Shown here: positions 19,341 to 28,517 of the stretch, one piece after another
How positions within the stretch are numbered: position 1 is the stretch's first letter
How the letters are laid out: each line of letters starts with the position of its first letter
Source: Haloferax prahovense DSM 18310
GTDB lineage: Archaea > Halobacteriota > Halobacteria > Halobacteriales > Haloferacaceae
Reading direction: 5' to 3'
Assembly: GCF_000336815.1 (NCBI RefSeq)
Contig: NZ_AOLG01000054.1
Span: 181,288 to 245,287, forward strand
Length of the DNA stretch: 64,000 nt
Notes under the pieces: generated by a model
Database searches by the model: none
Told to the model about the DNA's origin: nothing
What the model saw: the letters and a program-made list of their open reading frames with translations, nothing else
Position numbers and translations under genes: made by a program

Positions 19341-20123
19341 ATGCACGTCCTCGGAATCGTCGGCGCGGGCGCGACGACGCTCTGCGACCGACTCGCCGCG
19401 CAGTTGGACGGCCGCGTCGCCACCGTCGAATCGCTCCCCGAGAGCGCGACCGAACCGAAGTCGACAGACGGTGCCGCCGCCGCGTACGGGCTCTCGCCGG
19501 ACGGCAACTGGGTCGGAACCGGCGACGACCGCGACCTCGACGGCCTCCTCGACGGCCTCTCGGCGGAGTACGACTACGCGCTCCTCTCGGGATTCCCCGA
19601 CGCGCGCGTCCCGACCGTCGCGCTCGCGGGTGCCGACGCGGTGAACGTCGTTGCGGAGGTCGAAACTGACTTGGCCGACGTCGAAGCGCTCGCCGCCGAA
19701 GTCGACTCGCACGAACCGCACGTCACGCTCGAAACGCTGGTCGAGCGCGCGAAGGCGGACCCGCTCGAAGTGTACGCCGGAGCGATTGCGACGTTCACCG
19801 GGCGGGTGCGCGCGAAGGAGTCCGAGGGCGACGACCCGACGCTCAGCCTCGAATTCGAGAAGTACGACGGCGTCGCGGAGTCGAAGATGGCCGCGATTTC
19901 GGAGGAATTGGAGGCTCGCGACGGCGTCCTCCGCGTCCTCATGCACCACCGGGTGGGCGTCGTCGGCGACGGCGAGGACATCGTGTTCGTCGTCGTCCTC
20001 GCCGGCCACCGGCGAGAGGCGTTCAGAACGGTCGAAGACGGCATCGACCGGCTGAAAGACGAGGTGCCGATATTCAAGAAGGAGACGACCACCGACGAAG
20101 AGTTCTGGGTCCACGACCGCTGA
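19341..20123 (+). CDS. moaE: molybdopterin synthase large subunit with MobB-like N-terminal domain
   Basis: The 260-residue protein joins a MobB-like P-loop domain (about 1-110) to MoaE (about 125-260), which inserts sulfur from MoaD/SAMP1 into precursor Z to form molybdopterin. MoaE signatures are visible: GAIATFTGRVR, LEFEKYDGVAESKM, HHRVGVV and PIFKKE. The two lysines near 246-247 match the catalytic pair, and in H. volcanii lysines in this region of MoaE are SAMP1-conjugation sites (established). The N-terminal loop GIVGAGATTL lacks the P-loop lysine, so GTP binding by the MobB part is doubtful. Confidence 0.92.
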   Translation: MHVLGIVGAGATTLCDRLAAQLDGRVATVESLPESATEPKSTDGAAAAYGLSPDGNWVGTGDDRDLDGLLDGLSAEYDYALLSGFPDARVPTVALAGADAVNVVAEVETDLADVEALAAEVDSHEPHVTLETLVERAKADPLEVYAGAIATFTGRVRAKESEGDDPTLSLEFEKYDGVAESKMAAISEELEARDGVLRVLMHHRVGVVGDGEDIVFVVVLAGHRREAFRTVEDGIDRLKDEVPIFKKETTTDEEFWVHDR

Positions 20124-20430
20124 GGTGGGGCGGATTATTCAGAATACGCGGATAGTCGCGAAGGCGCGAAAATCGACCGATATTGCGGAAGTTGTTGCCG
20201 CAAAATGTGGCGTCTGACGGCGCAAAACGGGGCGTATTTGCCCCCATATATTCAAAATAATTTTAATAGAAAGAATCTCTCAAAATCAGTTATAAAAAAT
20301 CTAAGCTGGTTTCGAAGATTCCTAAAATGTACCATTTGGGTCGATTCAGACTGAAAGCGGCCGAACTAATTCCAACGGTCCTTCCTTTATAACAGGTGAT
20401 AGGCCATTAGGTGGAAGTGAGGTGTACCAG
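20124..20430 (+). other. AT-rich intergenic region with promoter of the small HTH gene
   Basis: The 307-base gap includes a strongly AT-rich patch at about 20235-20345 (for example AATAATTTTAATAG and TTATAAAAAATC), unusual for this chromosome, then a TATA element CTTTATAAC (20385-20393) 38 bases before the ATG at 20431. No open frame with haloarchaeal composition is seen. The patch could hold several promoter elements, a T-rich terminator for moaE or a small RNA. Confidence 0.55.
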
Positions 20431-20676
20431 ATGAGCGCAACAGTATCCCCCTCCACCGACAGTGGCTCCAAGGAAGACCGCCTCAAGCAGTACCTGCTCG
20501 ACCGTGCGAAAGACGGCGAGATGTACTTCAAGAGCAAATTCATCGCCGACGACGTCGGCCTGTCTCCCAAGGAAATCGGCGCACTGATGGTCAAGCTCCG
20601 CGACTCCGCGACGGACCTGACCATCGAGAAGTGGTCGTACACGAGCGCGACCACGTGGCGTGTCGAGACCGCCTGA
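20431..20676 (+). CDS. small winged-helix-like haloarchaeal protein (DUF7123 type)
   Basis: The 81-residue protein reads as a compact winged helix: two helices (DRLKQYLLDRAKDGEMY, FIADDVGLSPKEIGALMVKL) and a C-terminal beta hairpin (LTIEKWSYTSATTWRVE). It is close to a family widespread in haloarchaea and of unknown role; DNA binding is likely. ATG 20431 is chosen over an upstream GTG. The long AT-rich upstream region and clear TATA suggest strong or regulated expression. Confidence 0.8.
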   Translation: MSATVSPSTDSGSKEDRLKQYLLDRAKDGEMYFKSKFIADDVGLSPKEIGALMVKLRDSATDLTIEKWSYTSATTWRVETA

Positions 20677-21113
20677 AACCCGCATTGCCCGCCCCGGCCC
20701 CGACCGACGCCAGCGCCAACACCGCGCACCGCCCGGACGGTCCCCGGACGAACTGAACGCGACCCCGAAGCGACCCACAGCCCCACAGCCCACACCGAGT
20801 GCGCTCGGAACCCAAGCCGAGACGTGACTCGACTGCCCGACTGCCCCGCTCGGTTCGTGACGCCGACGAACCGATGTCCCTCCCACGGCGCAGCGTAACC
20901 GAACCCCCGCGTAAGCCCGCTGGAACGGCCTCCACCACACTCCCCCGGTGACGGCCCACCCGCTCCGCGGCGACGACCGCACGTTTTCGCCGACGCTCCG
21001 GATTCTCAAGTTAGTCGCAGACGACCCGAACGAGAGCCGTCTCGGTCGCCGCCGTCGGCTCAGAGACGGGTCCGTCACGGGGTTTATGAACGTCCCGCGC
21101 CTACCTGCCGTCG
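20677..21113 (+). other. 437-base intergenic region without a supported gene
   Basis: No open frame here has haloarchaeal amino-acid composition; those present are Pro/Arg/Ser-rich. The stretch 20690-20820 is rich in CCGAC/CCGCC-type runs. The 3' part holds a TATA-like TTTATGAA (21083-21090), 24-31 bases before the ATG at 21114. It could contain an untranslated leader or small RNA, but nothing specific is visible. Confidence 0.5.
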
Positions 21114-22253
21114 ATGGAACAGTCCGAATCGGCGGACGGACCGCCGGTGGAAGCACTTCGCGCCGTCTTCGACGTTCACGAAGTGCGGTCAGACGGTCGC
21201 CGACGAATCTACTACGGCGAGTCGCTCGTCCCCGAGCGGATGCTCGTCCGCGAAATCTGGCCGTCGTTCCGGCAGGCCGGCTACGACGTGCAAGCGCAGG
21301 TCTCGGAACTCGGGCAGACTGACGTGGTCATCGTCGAGCCGGCCTCGCAGGGCGTCGAGGGCATCCCGTGGAAGAACATCACACTGTTCGCGCTGACGGT
21401 CCTCTCGACGCTTTTCGTCGGCGCGTACGCGTGGTACTACATCCCCCTGTCCGACATCACCGCGAACCCGCTGGTGTTGCTTCAGGCGTGGCCCTTCACC
21501 GCCGCCGTCCTCGGCGTCCTCTCGGTCCACGAGCTCGGCCACTACGCGGTCGGCCGATACCACGGCGTCAACGTCTCGCTGCCCTACCTCATCCCGTTTA
21601 TCTTCCCGTTCGGCACGCTCGGTGCCATCATCCGCATGCGCGGCCAGATGCCCGACCGAAAGACGCTGTTCGACATCGGCGTCGCCGGCCCGCTCGCCGG
21701 GCTCGCGGCGACCGTCGTCGTCACCGTCATCGGCCTCTCGCTCGAACCGATGACCGTCCCGAGCCGGGTTCTCGCGGGGTCGGGCGACGTCATCGTGTTC
21801 AACAACCCGCCGCTCCTCGACGCCATTGCGGCCGTGCTGGGTCAGCCGACGGAGTACGCCGACCCCCGGACCGTCGTGCACCCGGTCGTCATCGGCGGCT
21901 GGGTCGGGATGTTCTTCACCGTCCTCAACCTGCTCCCCGTCGGCCAACTCGACGGGGGCCACATGGTCCGGGCGATGCTCGGCGAGCGCCAGGAGTCGCT
22001 CGCGGCGGCCGTGCCGCTCGTCCTGTTCGGCATCGCCGGCTACCTCCACTACGTTCGCGGCCTCGGCCTCAACCAGTCCGTCGGCCTGTGGTTCTTCTGG
22101 GGGCTGATGTCGACGTTCATCGCCTACAACGGCTCGGCGAAGCCGATAGACGAGACGCCGCTCGGACCGGCTCGGATGGCCGTCGGCCTGTTCACGTTCG
22201 CCCTCGGCGCGGCGTGTTTCCTTCTCGTGCCGGTTCAGGTCATTCCGGGCTGA
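21114..22253 (+). CDS. site-2 protease (M50 family), no PDZ
   Basis: The 379-residue membrane protease has a soluble N-terminal domain (1-85), then about seven membrane spans. The active site is HELGH (H139, E140, H143), and the third ligand lies in LLPVGQLDGGHM near 278. Unlike the 595-residue M50 protein at 12777 it lacks PDZ domains. It presumably cleaves a membrane-bound regulator; no partner is identifiable nearby. Confidence 0.9.
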   Translation: MEQSESADGPPVEALRAVFDVHEVRSDGRRRIYYGESLVPERMLVREIWPSFRQAGYDVQAQVSELGQTDVVIVEPASQGVEGIPWKNITLFALTVLSTLFVGAYAWYYIPLSDITANPLVLLQAWPFTAAVLGVLSVHELGHYAVGRYHGVNVSLPYLIPFIFPFGTLGAIIRMRGQMPDRKTLFDIGVAGPLAGLAATVVVTVIGLSLEPMTVPSRVLAGSGDVIVFNNPPLLDAIAAVLGQPTEYADPRTVVHPVVIGGWVGMFFTVLNLLPVGQLDGGHMVRAMLGERQESLAAAVPLVLFGIAGYLHYVRGLGLNQSVGLWFFWGLMSTFIAYNGSAKPIDETPLGPARMAVGLFTFALGAACFLLVPVQVIPG

Positions 22254-22280
22254 GGCGCGACGGCGGAGAAAACGGCGACG

Positions 22281-23171
22281 CTATTCGTCGCCGTGGGTGT
22301 AACCGCGGTCCGGTACGGGCTCGCCGTCGGCGACGACGGCGGCGTCGGCGGATTCCTCGACAACGCTTCCGACGACCGTGAGCGGCACGTCAGTCGCGGC
22401 TCGGGCGTCCGCAAGCGCCGACTCGGGGAGCGTGAACACGAGTTCGAAGTCCTCGCCGAAGAACGCCGCGAGGTCGCGTCTGTCGTCGGCGTCGGCCGCG
22501 ACCTCCTCGACCGCGTCGTGGACGGGGAGCGCGTCGAAGTCGAGTTCGAAGCCGCAGTCGCTGGCCTCCGCGAGCTGGTGGACCGAGCGGGCGAGGCCGT
22601 CGCTCGAATCCATCATCGCCGTGGCCGACCCGCGGAGGGCGACGCCGGCGGCGACGCGGGGCGTGAACCGAAAGAGGTCGTTGGCGCGGTCGGTCTCGCC
22701 CGCCTCGAACAGGCGGACGGCGGCGGCAGACCGGCCGAGTTCGCCCGTGACGCAGAGCAGGTCCCCCGGCTCCGCGCCCGAGCGCCGGACCGGGTCGTCG
22801 GTGTGTCCGATGGCCGTCGTCGCCGTCGTGAACTCCCGGTGGGTGTCGAGGTCGCCGCCGACGTACTCCGCGCCGACCGCCTCGCACACGTCCCGCGCGC
22901 CCCGGACGAAGTCGCCGAGTTCCGTCTCGTCGAGTTCGACGGCGGCGTAGGCGGCGACGGCACAGGTGGCGCTCGCGCCCATCGCGGCCACGTCAGAGAG
23001 GGACGCGCCGACGGCGCGCCAGCCGGCGGTGTAGCGGGTCGTCCCCGCGGGGAAGTCCGTCGTCTCGTGGAGCATGTCGGTCGTGACGACGAGGTCGTCG
23101 ACGACGGCGGCGTCGTCGCCGGCGTCCGGCAGGTCCGCGGCGAGCAGTCTGAGGGCGGCACGCTCGTCCAT
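22281..23171 (-). CDS. thiL: thiamine-monophosphate kinase
   Basis: The 296-residue enzyme phosphorylates thiamine monophosphate to thiamine diphosphate. It has the PurM/ThiL fold: an N-terminal GDDAAVV phosphate-binding motif, TTDMLHETTDF, GASLSDVAAMGA, and GGDLDTHREFTTATTAIGH, then MMDSSDGLARSV in the C-terminal half. Length and motifs are complete. It converges on the site-2 protease gene with a 27-base gap. Confidence 0.93.
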   Translation of the reverse strand: MDERAALRLLAADLPDAGDDAAVVDDLVVTTDMLHETTDFPAGTTRYTAGWRAVGASLSDVAAMGASATCAVAAYAAVELDETELGDFVRGARDVCEAVGAEYVGGDLDTHREFTTATTAIGHTDDPVRRSGAEPGDLLCVTGELGRSAAAVRLFEAGETDRANDLFRFTPRVAAGVALRGSATAMMDSSDGLARSVHQLAEASDCGFELDFDALPVHDAVEEVAADADDRRDLAAFFGEDFELVFTLPESALADARAATDVPLTVVGSVVEESADAAVVADGEPVPDRGYTHGDE

Positions 23172-23337
23172 ATGGGGACGTGTCGGGCGGAGCGGAAATG
23201 TCCATCTATCCGAAAGTGAGCGGCGGTGTCGCCGACCGGGGGAACGCGACCGAATCCGCGACGGCGGCGACGCGGGACCTGTTACTCGGCCGTCGAATCC
23301 GGTGACTTAATGCCCGTCGTAGACGCATCCCCAGCAA

Positions 23338-24366
23338 ATGGCCCGCGAGAACCTCCGCGCGACGGTGCTCGGTTTCGCAGCGGCGGTCGTCGTCTTCGCC
23401 GTCCTGTTCTACTTCGCGGGCGTGGACGAACTCGTCGACCGGGTGACGATGGCCGAGCCGACCTACCTGGTCGCCATCCTCGCCATCACGCTCGTCTGGC
23501 TCGTCGCGTGGGGCGCGTCGCTGAAGACCGTCCTCGGCGTGCTCGGCGTGAACGTCTCGACAGTCCGCTCGTTTCTCATCTTCACGGGCGCGACGTTCTC
23601 GAACAACATCACCCCGTTCGGACAGGCGGGCGGCGAGCCCGTGACGGCGCTTCTCATCTCCCGGAGCACCGACACCGAGTACGAGACCGGGCTGGCGGCC
23701 ATCGCCAGCGTCGACACCATCAACTTCGTCCCCTCGATCACCATCGCGCTCATCGGCGCGGGCTACTACGCCACCGAAGTGACGCTCGGCCGCAACCTCG
23801 AAATCGCGCTCGTCGCCGTCATCGCCCTCGCCGTCGGCGTTCCGGCGGCCGTCTACACCGCGTGGAAGCGCCGCTACGGCCTCGAACGCCGGCTCATCGG
23901 TGCCCTGACGCCGTTCATCCGAACCATCGCGCGATACGTCCCGCGGGTGTCGGTGCCCACGAACGACGGCATCGAGCGCCGCATCAACGGCTTCTTCCGC
24001 TCTATCGAACGCGTCGGCCGGAACCCGCGGGGGCTGGCGGTCGCGCTCGGCCTGTCGGGGTTCGGCTGGTTCTGCCAGATGGTCGCGCTCTGGGTGGCGT
24101 TTCACGCCATCGGCGCGCCCATCGCCTTCTCCATCGCGCTGTTCGTCGTCCCTATTGGGGCGATAGCCGGTGTGACGCCGCTCCCCGGCGGCGCGGGCGG
24201 CATCGAGTGGACGCTCGCCATCCTCGTCGCCGCCGCGAGCTCCGCCGTCTCGTTCGACGTGGCGACCGCCGGCGTCGTCGTCTTCCGGGGGTTCGTCTAC
24301 TGGGTGCCCGTCGTCCTCGGCGGCCTCGTGATGAGCACGGAGAGCGCGCGCGGGTGGCGGTCCTGA
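23338..24366 (+). CDS. flippase-like / LPG-synthase-type membrane protein
   Basis: The 342-residue protein belongs to the lysylphosphatidylglycerol synthase transmembrane (UPF0104) family, with about eight spans. Conserved polar points include NNITPFGQAGGEP (about 82-95) and the late GVTPLPGGAGGIEW. Members translocate lipid-linked sugars or sit beside glycosyltransferases; no glycosylation gene is adjacent here, so the substrate is open. Confidence 0.82.
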   Translation: MARENLRATVLGFAAAVVVFAVLFYFAGVDELVDRVTMAEPTYLVAILAITLVWLVAWGASLKTVLGVLGVNVSTVRSFLIFTGATFSNNITPFGQAGGEPVTALLISRSTDTEYETGLAAIASVDTINFVPSITIALIGAGYYATEVTLGRNLEIALVAVIALAVGVPAAVYTAWKRRYGLERRLIGALTPFIRTIARYVPRVSVPTNDGIERRINGFFRSIERVGRNPRGLAVALGLSGFGWFCQMVALWVAFHAIGAPIAFSIALFVVPIGAIAGVTPLPGGAGGIEWTLAILVAAASSAVSFDVATAGVVVFRGFVYWVPVVLGGLVMSTESARGWRS

Positions 24367-24450
24367 CGGCGCGGACGCGGGCTGTCGGCCCGGCAGACGC
24401 CGGTCGGGGCGCAGGAGCCTCCAACCGCCCGTATCGGGCGAATACGATGC

Positions 24451-24458
24451 CTTTAAAC
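24451..24458 (+). promoter_or_regulatory. TATA element of rps19e
   Basis: CTTTAAAC is 31 bases before the ATG at 24482, matching the haloarchaeal consensus position for a leaderless transcript. Confidence 0.55.
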
Positions 24459-24481
24459 GCCGCGATTATGAACCAATAGCC

Positions 24482-24937
24482 ATGGTAACCATCTATGACG
24501 TCCCGGCGGACGCCCTCATCGAAGAGGTCGCCGGACGACTCGAGGACCGTATCGAGCAACCCGACTGGATGGCCTTCGCGAAGAGCGGCCAGACCCGCGA
24601 ACTCCCGCCCCAGCAGGACAACTTCTGGTTCGTCCGCGGCGCGAGCCTGCTCCGCAAGGTCGCCATGAACGGCCCCGTCGGTGTCGACCGCCTCTCCACC
24701 GAGTACGGCGGCCTCAAGCGCGGCTCCAACCGCTACAGCGTCTCCGGTGCGCACAGCGACGCCGGCAGCAAGAACATCATCCGCACGCTCCTCCAGCAGC
24801 TCGAAGAGGAAGGCCTCGTCGAGACCGCCAAGGGCGAGGGCCGCCGCATCACCGCCGAGGGGACGAGCTTCCTCGACAACGCCGCGTCCGACGTGCTCTC
24901 CGACCTCGACCGCCCGGAACTCGAACGCTACGCGTAG
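24482..24937 (+). CDS. rps19e: small-subunit ribosomal protein eS19
   Basis: The 151-residue protein is the archaeal/eukaryotic S19e: TIYDVPADALIEEVAGRL, DWMAFAKSGQTRELPPQ, WFVRGASLLRKV, and the conserved GGLKRGSNRY. It is a winged-helix protein needed for late small-subunit assembly. The next gene encodes a PDCD5 protein, the usual archaeal pairing. Confidence 0.97.
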   Translation: MVTIYDVPADALIEEVAGRLEDRIEQPDWMAFAKSGQTRELPPQQDNFWFVRGASLLRKVAMNGPVGVDRLSTEYGGLKRGSNRYSVSGAHSDAGSKNIIRTLLQQLEEEGLVETAKGEGRRITAEGTSFLDNAASDVLSDLDRPELERYA

Positions 24938-25042
24938 AGCCGCCGACACACACCGAGAGTTCTTCTTCGACGGCGGATTCCCCGAGAGCCGTCTGTATGC
25001 GGGTCCGTAATGGTTTTCAGACATCGGACCGTGCGCTAGGGT

Positions 25043-25408
25043 ATGAGTGGCAGTCCCGACGATGAGCGACTGGAGGAGCTTCGAAAGAAGAAGATGCAGG
25101 AACTCCAAGAACAGCGGGGCGGCGGCGGACAGGGCTCCGCCGAGCAACAACAGGCCGAGGAGGCCGCCCAACAGCGCGCCGAACAGCAGAAACAGGCGCT
25201 TCTCAAACAGCATCTGACCGACGAGGCCCGCCAGCGCCTCAACGCGGTGCAGATGTCCAAGCCGGACTTCGCAGAGCAGGTCGAGCGCCAAATCGTCGCC
25301 CTCGCCCAGAGCGGACGCATCCAGGGCCGCATCGACGACGACAAGATGAAGGCGCTCCTGAAAGAGCTGCAGCCCGAGTCGAAGAGCTTCAACATCCGAC
25401 GCCGGTAA
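25043..25408 (+). CDS. PDCD5-family DNA-binding protein
   Basis: The 121-residue protein has the family layout: a highly charged Gln-rich N-terminal helix ([16 protein letters not shown]), a flexible Gln/Ala region, and a helical core ([36 protein letters not shown]) ending [16 protein letters not shown]. Archaeal members bind double-stranded DNA in vitro; the cellular role is unsettled. It follows rps19e and is three bases from the PP-loop gene, suggesting one operon. Confidence 0.93.
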   Translation: MSGSPDDERLEELRKKKMQELQEQRGGGGQGSAEQQQAEEAAQQRAEQQKQALLKQHLTDEARQRLNAVQMSKPDFAEQVERQIVALAQSGRIQGRIDDDKMKALLKELQPESKSFNIRRR

Positions 25409-25411
25409 CAC

Positions 25412-26002
25412 GTGGAACTCGCGCTCCTCTACAGCGGCGGCAAGGACTCCTCGCTCGCCGCGCTGCTTCTCGATACCTTCTACGACGTGACGCTCGTGAC
25501 CGCCCACTTCGGGGTCACGGAAGACTGGACGCACGCCCGCGACGCGGCGGCCGAACTCGGCTACGCCTTCGAGACGCTGGAACTCGACCGCGAGGTCGCA
25601 CAAGAGGCGACCGTCCGCATGGTCGAAGACGGCTACCCCCGCGGCGGCATCCAGCGCGTTCACGAACACGCCCTCGAGGCGGTCTGCGGCCTCGACTTCG
25701 ACGCCGTCGCCGACGGCACCCGCCGCGACGACCGCGTCCCGTCCATCTCCCGGGCGCAGGCCCAGAGCCTCGAAGACCGCCACGGCGTCGATTATCTCTC
25801 GCCGCTTTCGGGCTTCGGCCGCGGCGCGGTCGACCGCCTCGTGGAGTCGCATCTCGACGTGGAAACCGGTCCGTCCGAGGAGATTCCGAAGGCCGACTAC
25901 GAGGGCGAACTCCGCCAACTCATCGCCGCCGAACACGGGCAGGCGGCGGTCGACGAGGTGTTCCCGGACCACATCCAGAGCTACGTCCACGGTCGACGCT
26001 GA
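25412..26002 (+). CDS. PP-loop ATPase (asparagine-synthetase/diphthamide-synthetase-like)
   Basis: The 196-residue protein has an N-terminal PP-loop (LLYSGGKDSSLAALLL) that binds ATP and activates a carboxylate or RNA base by adenylation. It has VADGTRRDDRVPS in the middle and SPLSGFGRGAVDRL further on. The family is broadly conserved in archaea next to rps19e/pdcd5. The exact reaction is unknown; tRNA or EF2 modification are candidates. The start is GTG 25412, three bases after the PDCD5 stop. Confidence 0.85.
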   Translation: MELALLYSGGKDSSLAALLLDTFYDVTLVTAHFGVTEDWTHARDAAAELGYAFETLELDREVAQEATVRMVEDGYPRGGIQRVHEHALEAVCGLDFDAVADGTRRDDRVPSISRAQAQSLEDRHGVDYLSPLSGFGRGAVDRLVESHLDVETGPSEEIPKADYEGELRQLIAAEHGQAAVDEVFPDHIQSYVHGRR

Positions 26003-26077
26003 GGACGCCGCTGTCCGGTAACCGCCGGCTCGGTCCGTACCGCGTCGTTTTTCACCCCGCCGCGCGCCGGATGAATC

Positions 26078-26983
26078 ATGGACCCCGGCATCGCCTACTC
26101 CGTTCTCGCCGCGTTCGTCTGGGGCGTCTACATCTTCGCCCTGAAGCGGTACTTTCCGGGGTACTCCGGCGCGGTCATCACGGTCGTCGTCAACGCCTTC
26201 GCCGTCCTCCTGTACCTCCCGGTCACGGCGGTGACGTACGACCCCGCGGCCGTGCCCTCGCTGGCCGAGCTCGGTGCGATGGGAGTCCTCATCGTCGCCG
26301 GCACGGCTGTTCTGGTCGGCGTCGCGTTCATCCTGTTCGTCGACGCGCTCGCCGCCGGCGACGTGTCCTACGTCGCGCCCATCAACAAGCTCGTCCCGGT
26401 GTTCGTCCTCCCCATCGAAATCCTGTTTCTGAACCAGTTTCTGACCGGGCTACAGGTTCTCGGCGTCGCGGTCGCCACCGTCGCCGTCTACGTCGCGAAC
26501 TACGAGGGCGGGGCGTTCCTCGACCCGCTTCGGCGCGCGGTCCGCTCGCGGCCCGCCCAACTCGCGCTGGCGAGCGCGGCCTGTTACGCCGCCAGCGACG
26601 TGGGAAAGCGCGTCGCCCTGCAGGAACTCGGCATCCCAACGAGCGTGTTCGTCCCGGTGCTGTTCACCGGCGCGGCGCTCGCCGTTCTGCCCGTCGCGGC
26701 CCGCAACTGGACGAGCATCCGCGGCGACGTTCCGAAGTTCGTCGCGGCGGGCGCGCTGGTCGCCGTCGGCGAGCACGTCACCTCGACCGCCTTCGGACTG
26801 GTGCCGGCGAGCATCGCCTCCCCCATCGTCAACACGCAGGCCATCGTCGCCGTCGTCCTCGGCGGGGTCGTCCTCAAGGAGTCCCAGTTCGGGCTCCGCC
26901 TCGCCGCGGCCGTCCTCGCGGTCGCGGGCGTCTCGCTCATCGCCCTCGGCGACCTCTCGGCGCTCGCGGCGCTGGTCGGGTAG
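26078..26983 (+). CDS. EamA/DMT-family transporter
   Basis: The 301-residue protein has ten predicted membrane spans in two EamA repeats (1-145 and 155-301), the drug/metabolite transporter design. The repeats are recognisable by VLAAFVWGVYIFALKRYF and by VNTQAIVAVVLGGVVLKES. The substrate cannot be assigned. Two other DMT members lie at 40844 and 42523. Confidence 0.88.
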   Translation: MDPGIAYSVLAAFVWGVYIFALKRYFPGYSGAVITVVVNAFAVLLYLPVTAVTYDPAAVPSLAELGAMGVLIVAGTAVLVGVAFILFVDALAAGDVSYVAPINKLVPVFVLPIEILFLNQFLTGLQVLGVAVATVAVYVANYEGGAFLDPLRRAVRSRPAQLALASAACYAASDVGKRVALQELGIPTSVFVPVLFTGAALAVLPVAARNWTSIRGDVPKFVAAGALVAVGEHVTSTAFGLVPASIASPIVNTQAIVAVVLGGVVLKESQFGLRLAAAVLAVAGVSLIALGDLSALAALVG

Positions 26984-27104
26984 TCGGGCGCGGCCCGACG
27001 AACCGCGCCGCGCCGGCGACTCGACGGCGAACCGACAGCGAACAGACGACCGCCCGCCGACCCGAACAACAGGTTTCAAGCGCGACCTTCGCCAACCAAC
27101 GCGC

Positions 27105-28400
27105 ATGTACGACCGACTCAAGGGATTTCGTGACTTCTATCCCGGCGAGATGTCGGCCCGGCGCGAGGTCGTCGACACCGTCGAGACCGCCGCCGCCCGC
27201 TACGGCTTCCGCGAAATCGGGACGCCCCACCTCGAACGGACCCAGATGTACGTCGACAAGTCCGGCGAAGAAATCGTCGAGGAGCTGTACGCCTTCGAGG
27301 ACAAGGGCGGCCGCGAGGTCACCCTCACGCCCGAGCTGACGCCGACGGTTGCCCGGATGGTCGTCGCCAAACAGCAGGCGCTGTCGAAGCCCATCAAGTG
27401 GGTCTCGACGCGACCCTTCTGGCGCTACGAACAGGTCCAACAGGGCCGTTTCCGCGAGTTCTACCAGACCAACGCCGACATCTTCGGCTCCTCGGAGCCG
27501 GAGGCCGACGCCGAGATTCTGGCCTTTTGCGCCGACGCGCTGACCGACCTCGGCCTCACCGCCGACGACTTCGAGTTCCGCGTCTCCCACCGCGACATCC
27601 TCGGCGGCCTGCTTCGGTCGTTCGACGCCGACGTGGACGTGGCCGACGCGGTCCGCGCCGTCGACAAGTCCGAGAAGGTCGAACGCGAAGAGTACCTCGG
27701 CCTGCTTTCGGACGCCGGGCTCTCGTACGACCAGGCCGGCGAGTTCGCCGACCTCATCGAGCGCGGCGACCTCGACGAAATCGCCGAATTCGGCGGCGAC
27801 GACGTCGAAGCCGCGGTCGAGAACCTCCGGAACGTCCTCGCCGCCGCCGACGACTTCGGCGCGGGCGAGTTCTGCGAGGTGTCGCTTTCGACCGCCCGCG
27901 GGCTGGACTACTACACCGGCGTCGTCTTCGAGTGCTTCGACTCCACGGGCGACGTGTCGCGGGCGACCTTCGGCGGCGGCCGCTACGACGACCTCATCGA
28001 GTCGTTCGGCGGCCAGCCGACCCCCGCCGTCGGCGTCGGCATCGGCGGCGCGACGCTCCAACTGCTCTGCCAGCGCGCCGGCGTCTGGCCCGAGGAGGAA
28101 CTGGCGACCGACTACTACCTCCTCACCGTCGGCGACACCCGCGCGGTCGCCTCCGACATCGCCCGCGACCTCCGCACCGCGGGCAACGTCGTCGAGGTCG
28201 ACGTGTCCGGCCGGAGCTTCGGCGCGCAGATGTCCTACGCCGACTCCGTCAACGCCGACACGGTCGTCATCGTCGGTGAACGCGACCTCGAAAACGGCGA
28301 GGTGACGGTCAAGGACATGGCGAGCGGCGACCAGACCACCGTCCCCGTCGACGACTTCCCCGGCGACCGCGACGCGCCGACCTACGAGGACTACGAGTAG
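27105..28400 (+). CDS. hisS: histidyl-tRNA synthetase
   Basis: The 431-residue class II synthetase charges tRNA-His. Motif 2 is visible as RPFWRYEQVQQGRFREFYQ, the histidine-binding HisA segment as LSTARGLDYYTGVVFE, and motif 3 as the FGGGRYDDLIESFGG ... VGVGIG region. The C-terminal anticodon-binding domain ends near EDYE. Length is complete. It begins 121 bases after the EamA gene. Confidence 0.96.
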   Translation: MYDRLKGFRDFYPGEMSARREVVDTVETAAARYGFREIGTPHLERTQMYVDKSGEEIVEELYAFEDKGGREVTLTPELTPTVARMVVAKQQALSKPIKWVSTRPFWRYEQVQQGRFREFYQTNADIFGSSEPEADAEILAFCADALTDLGLTADDFEFRVSHRDILGGLLRSFDADVDVADAVRAVDKSEKVEREEYLGLLSDAGLSYDQAGEFADLIERGDLDEIAEFGGDDVEAAVENLRNVLAAADDFGAGEFCEVSLSTARGLDYYTGVVFECFDSTGDVSRATFGGGRYDDLIESFGGQPTPAVGVGIGGATLQLLCQRAGVWPEEELATDYYLLTVGDTRAVASDIARDLRTAGNVVEVDVSGRSFGAQMSYADSVNADTVVIVGERDLENGEVTVKDMASGDQTTVPVDDFPGDRDAPTYEDYE

Positions 28401-28517
28401 CGAACGCCGGCTCGCACCGGGAAACCCGGTCCTCGTACCGGCAGACTCCCGCCGCGTTCCCGCGCCCCGGAACCGGCGCACGCCCTTTTGTTCCCGCCCG
28501 TCGTACAGACGAGTGAC

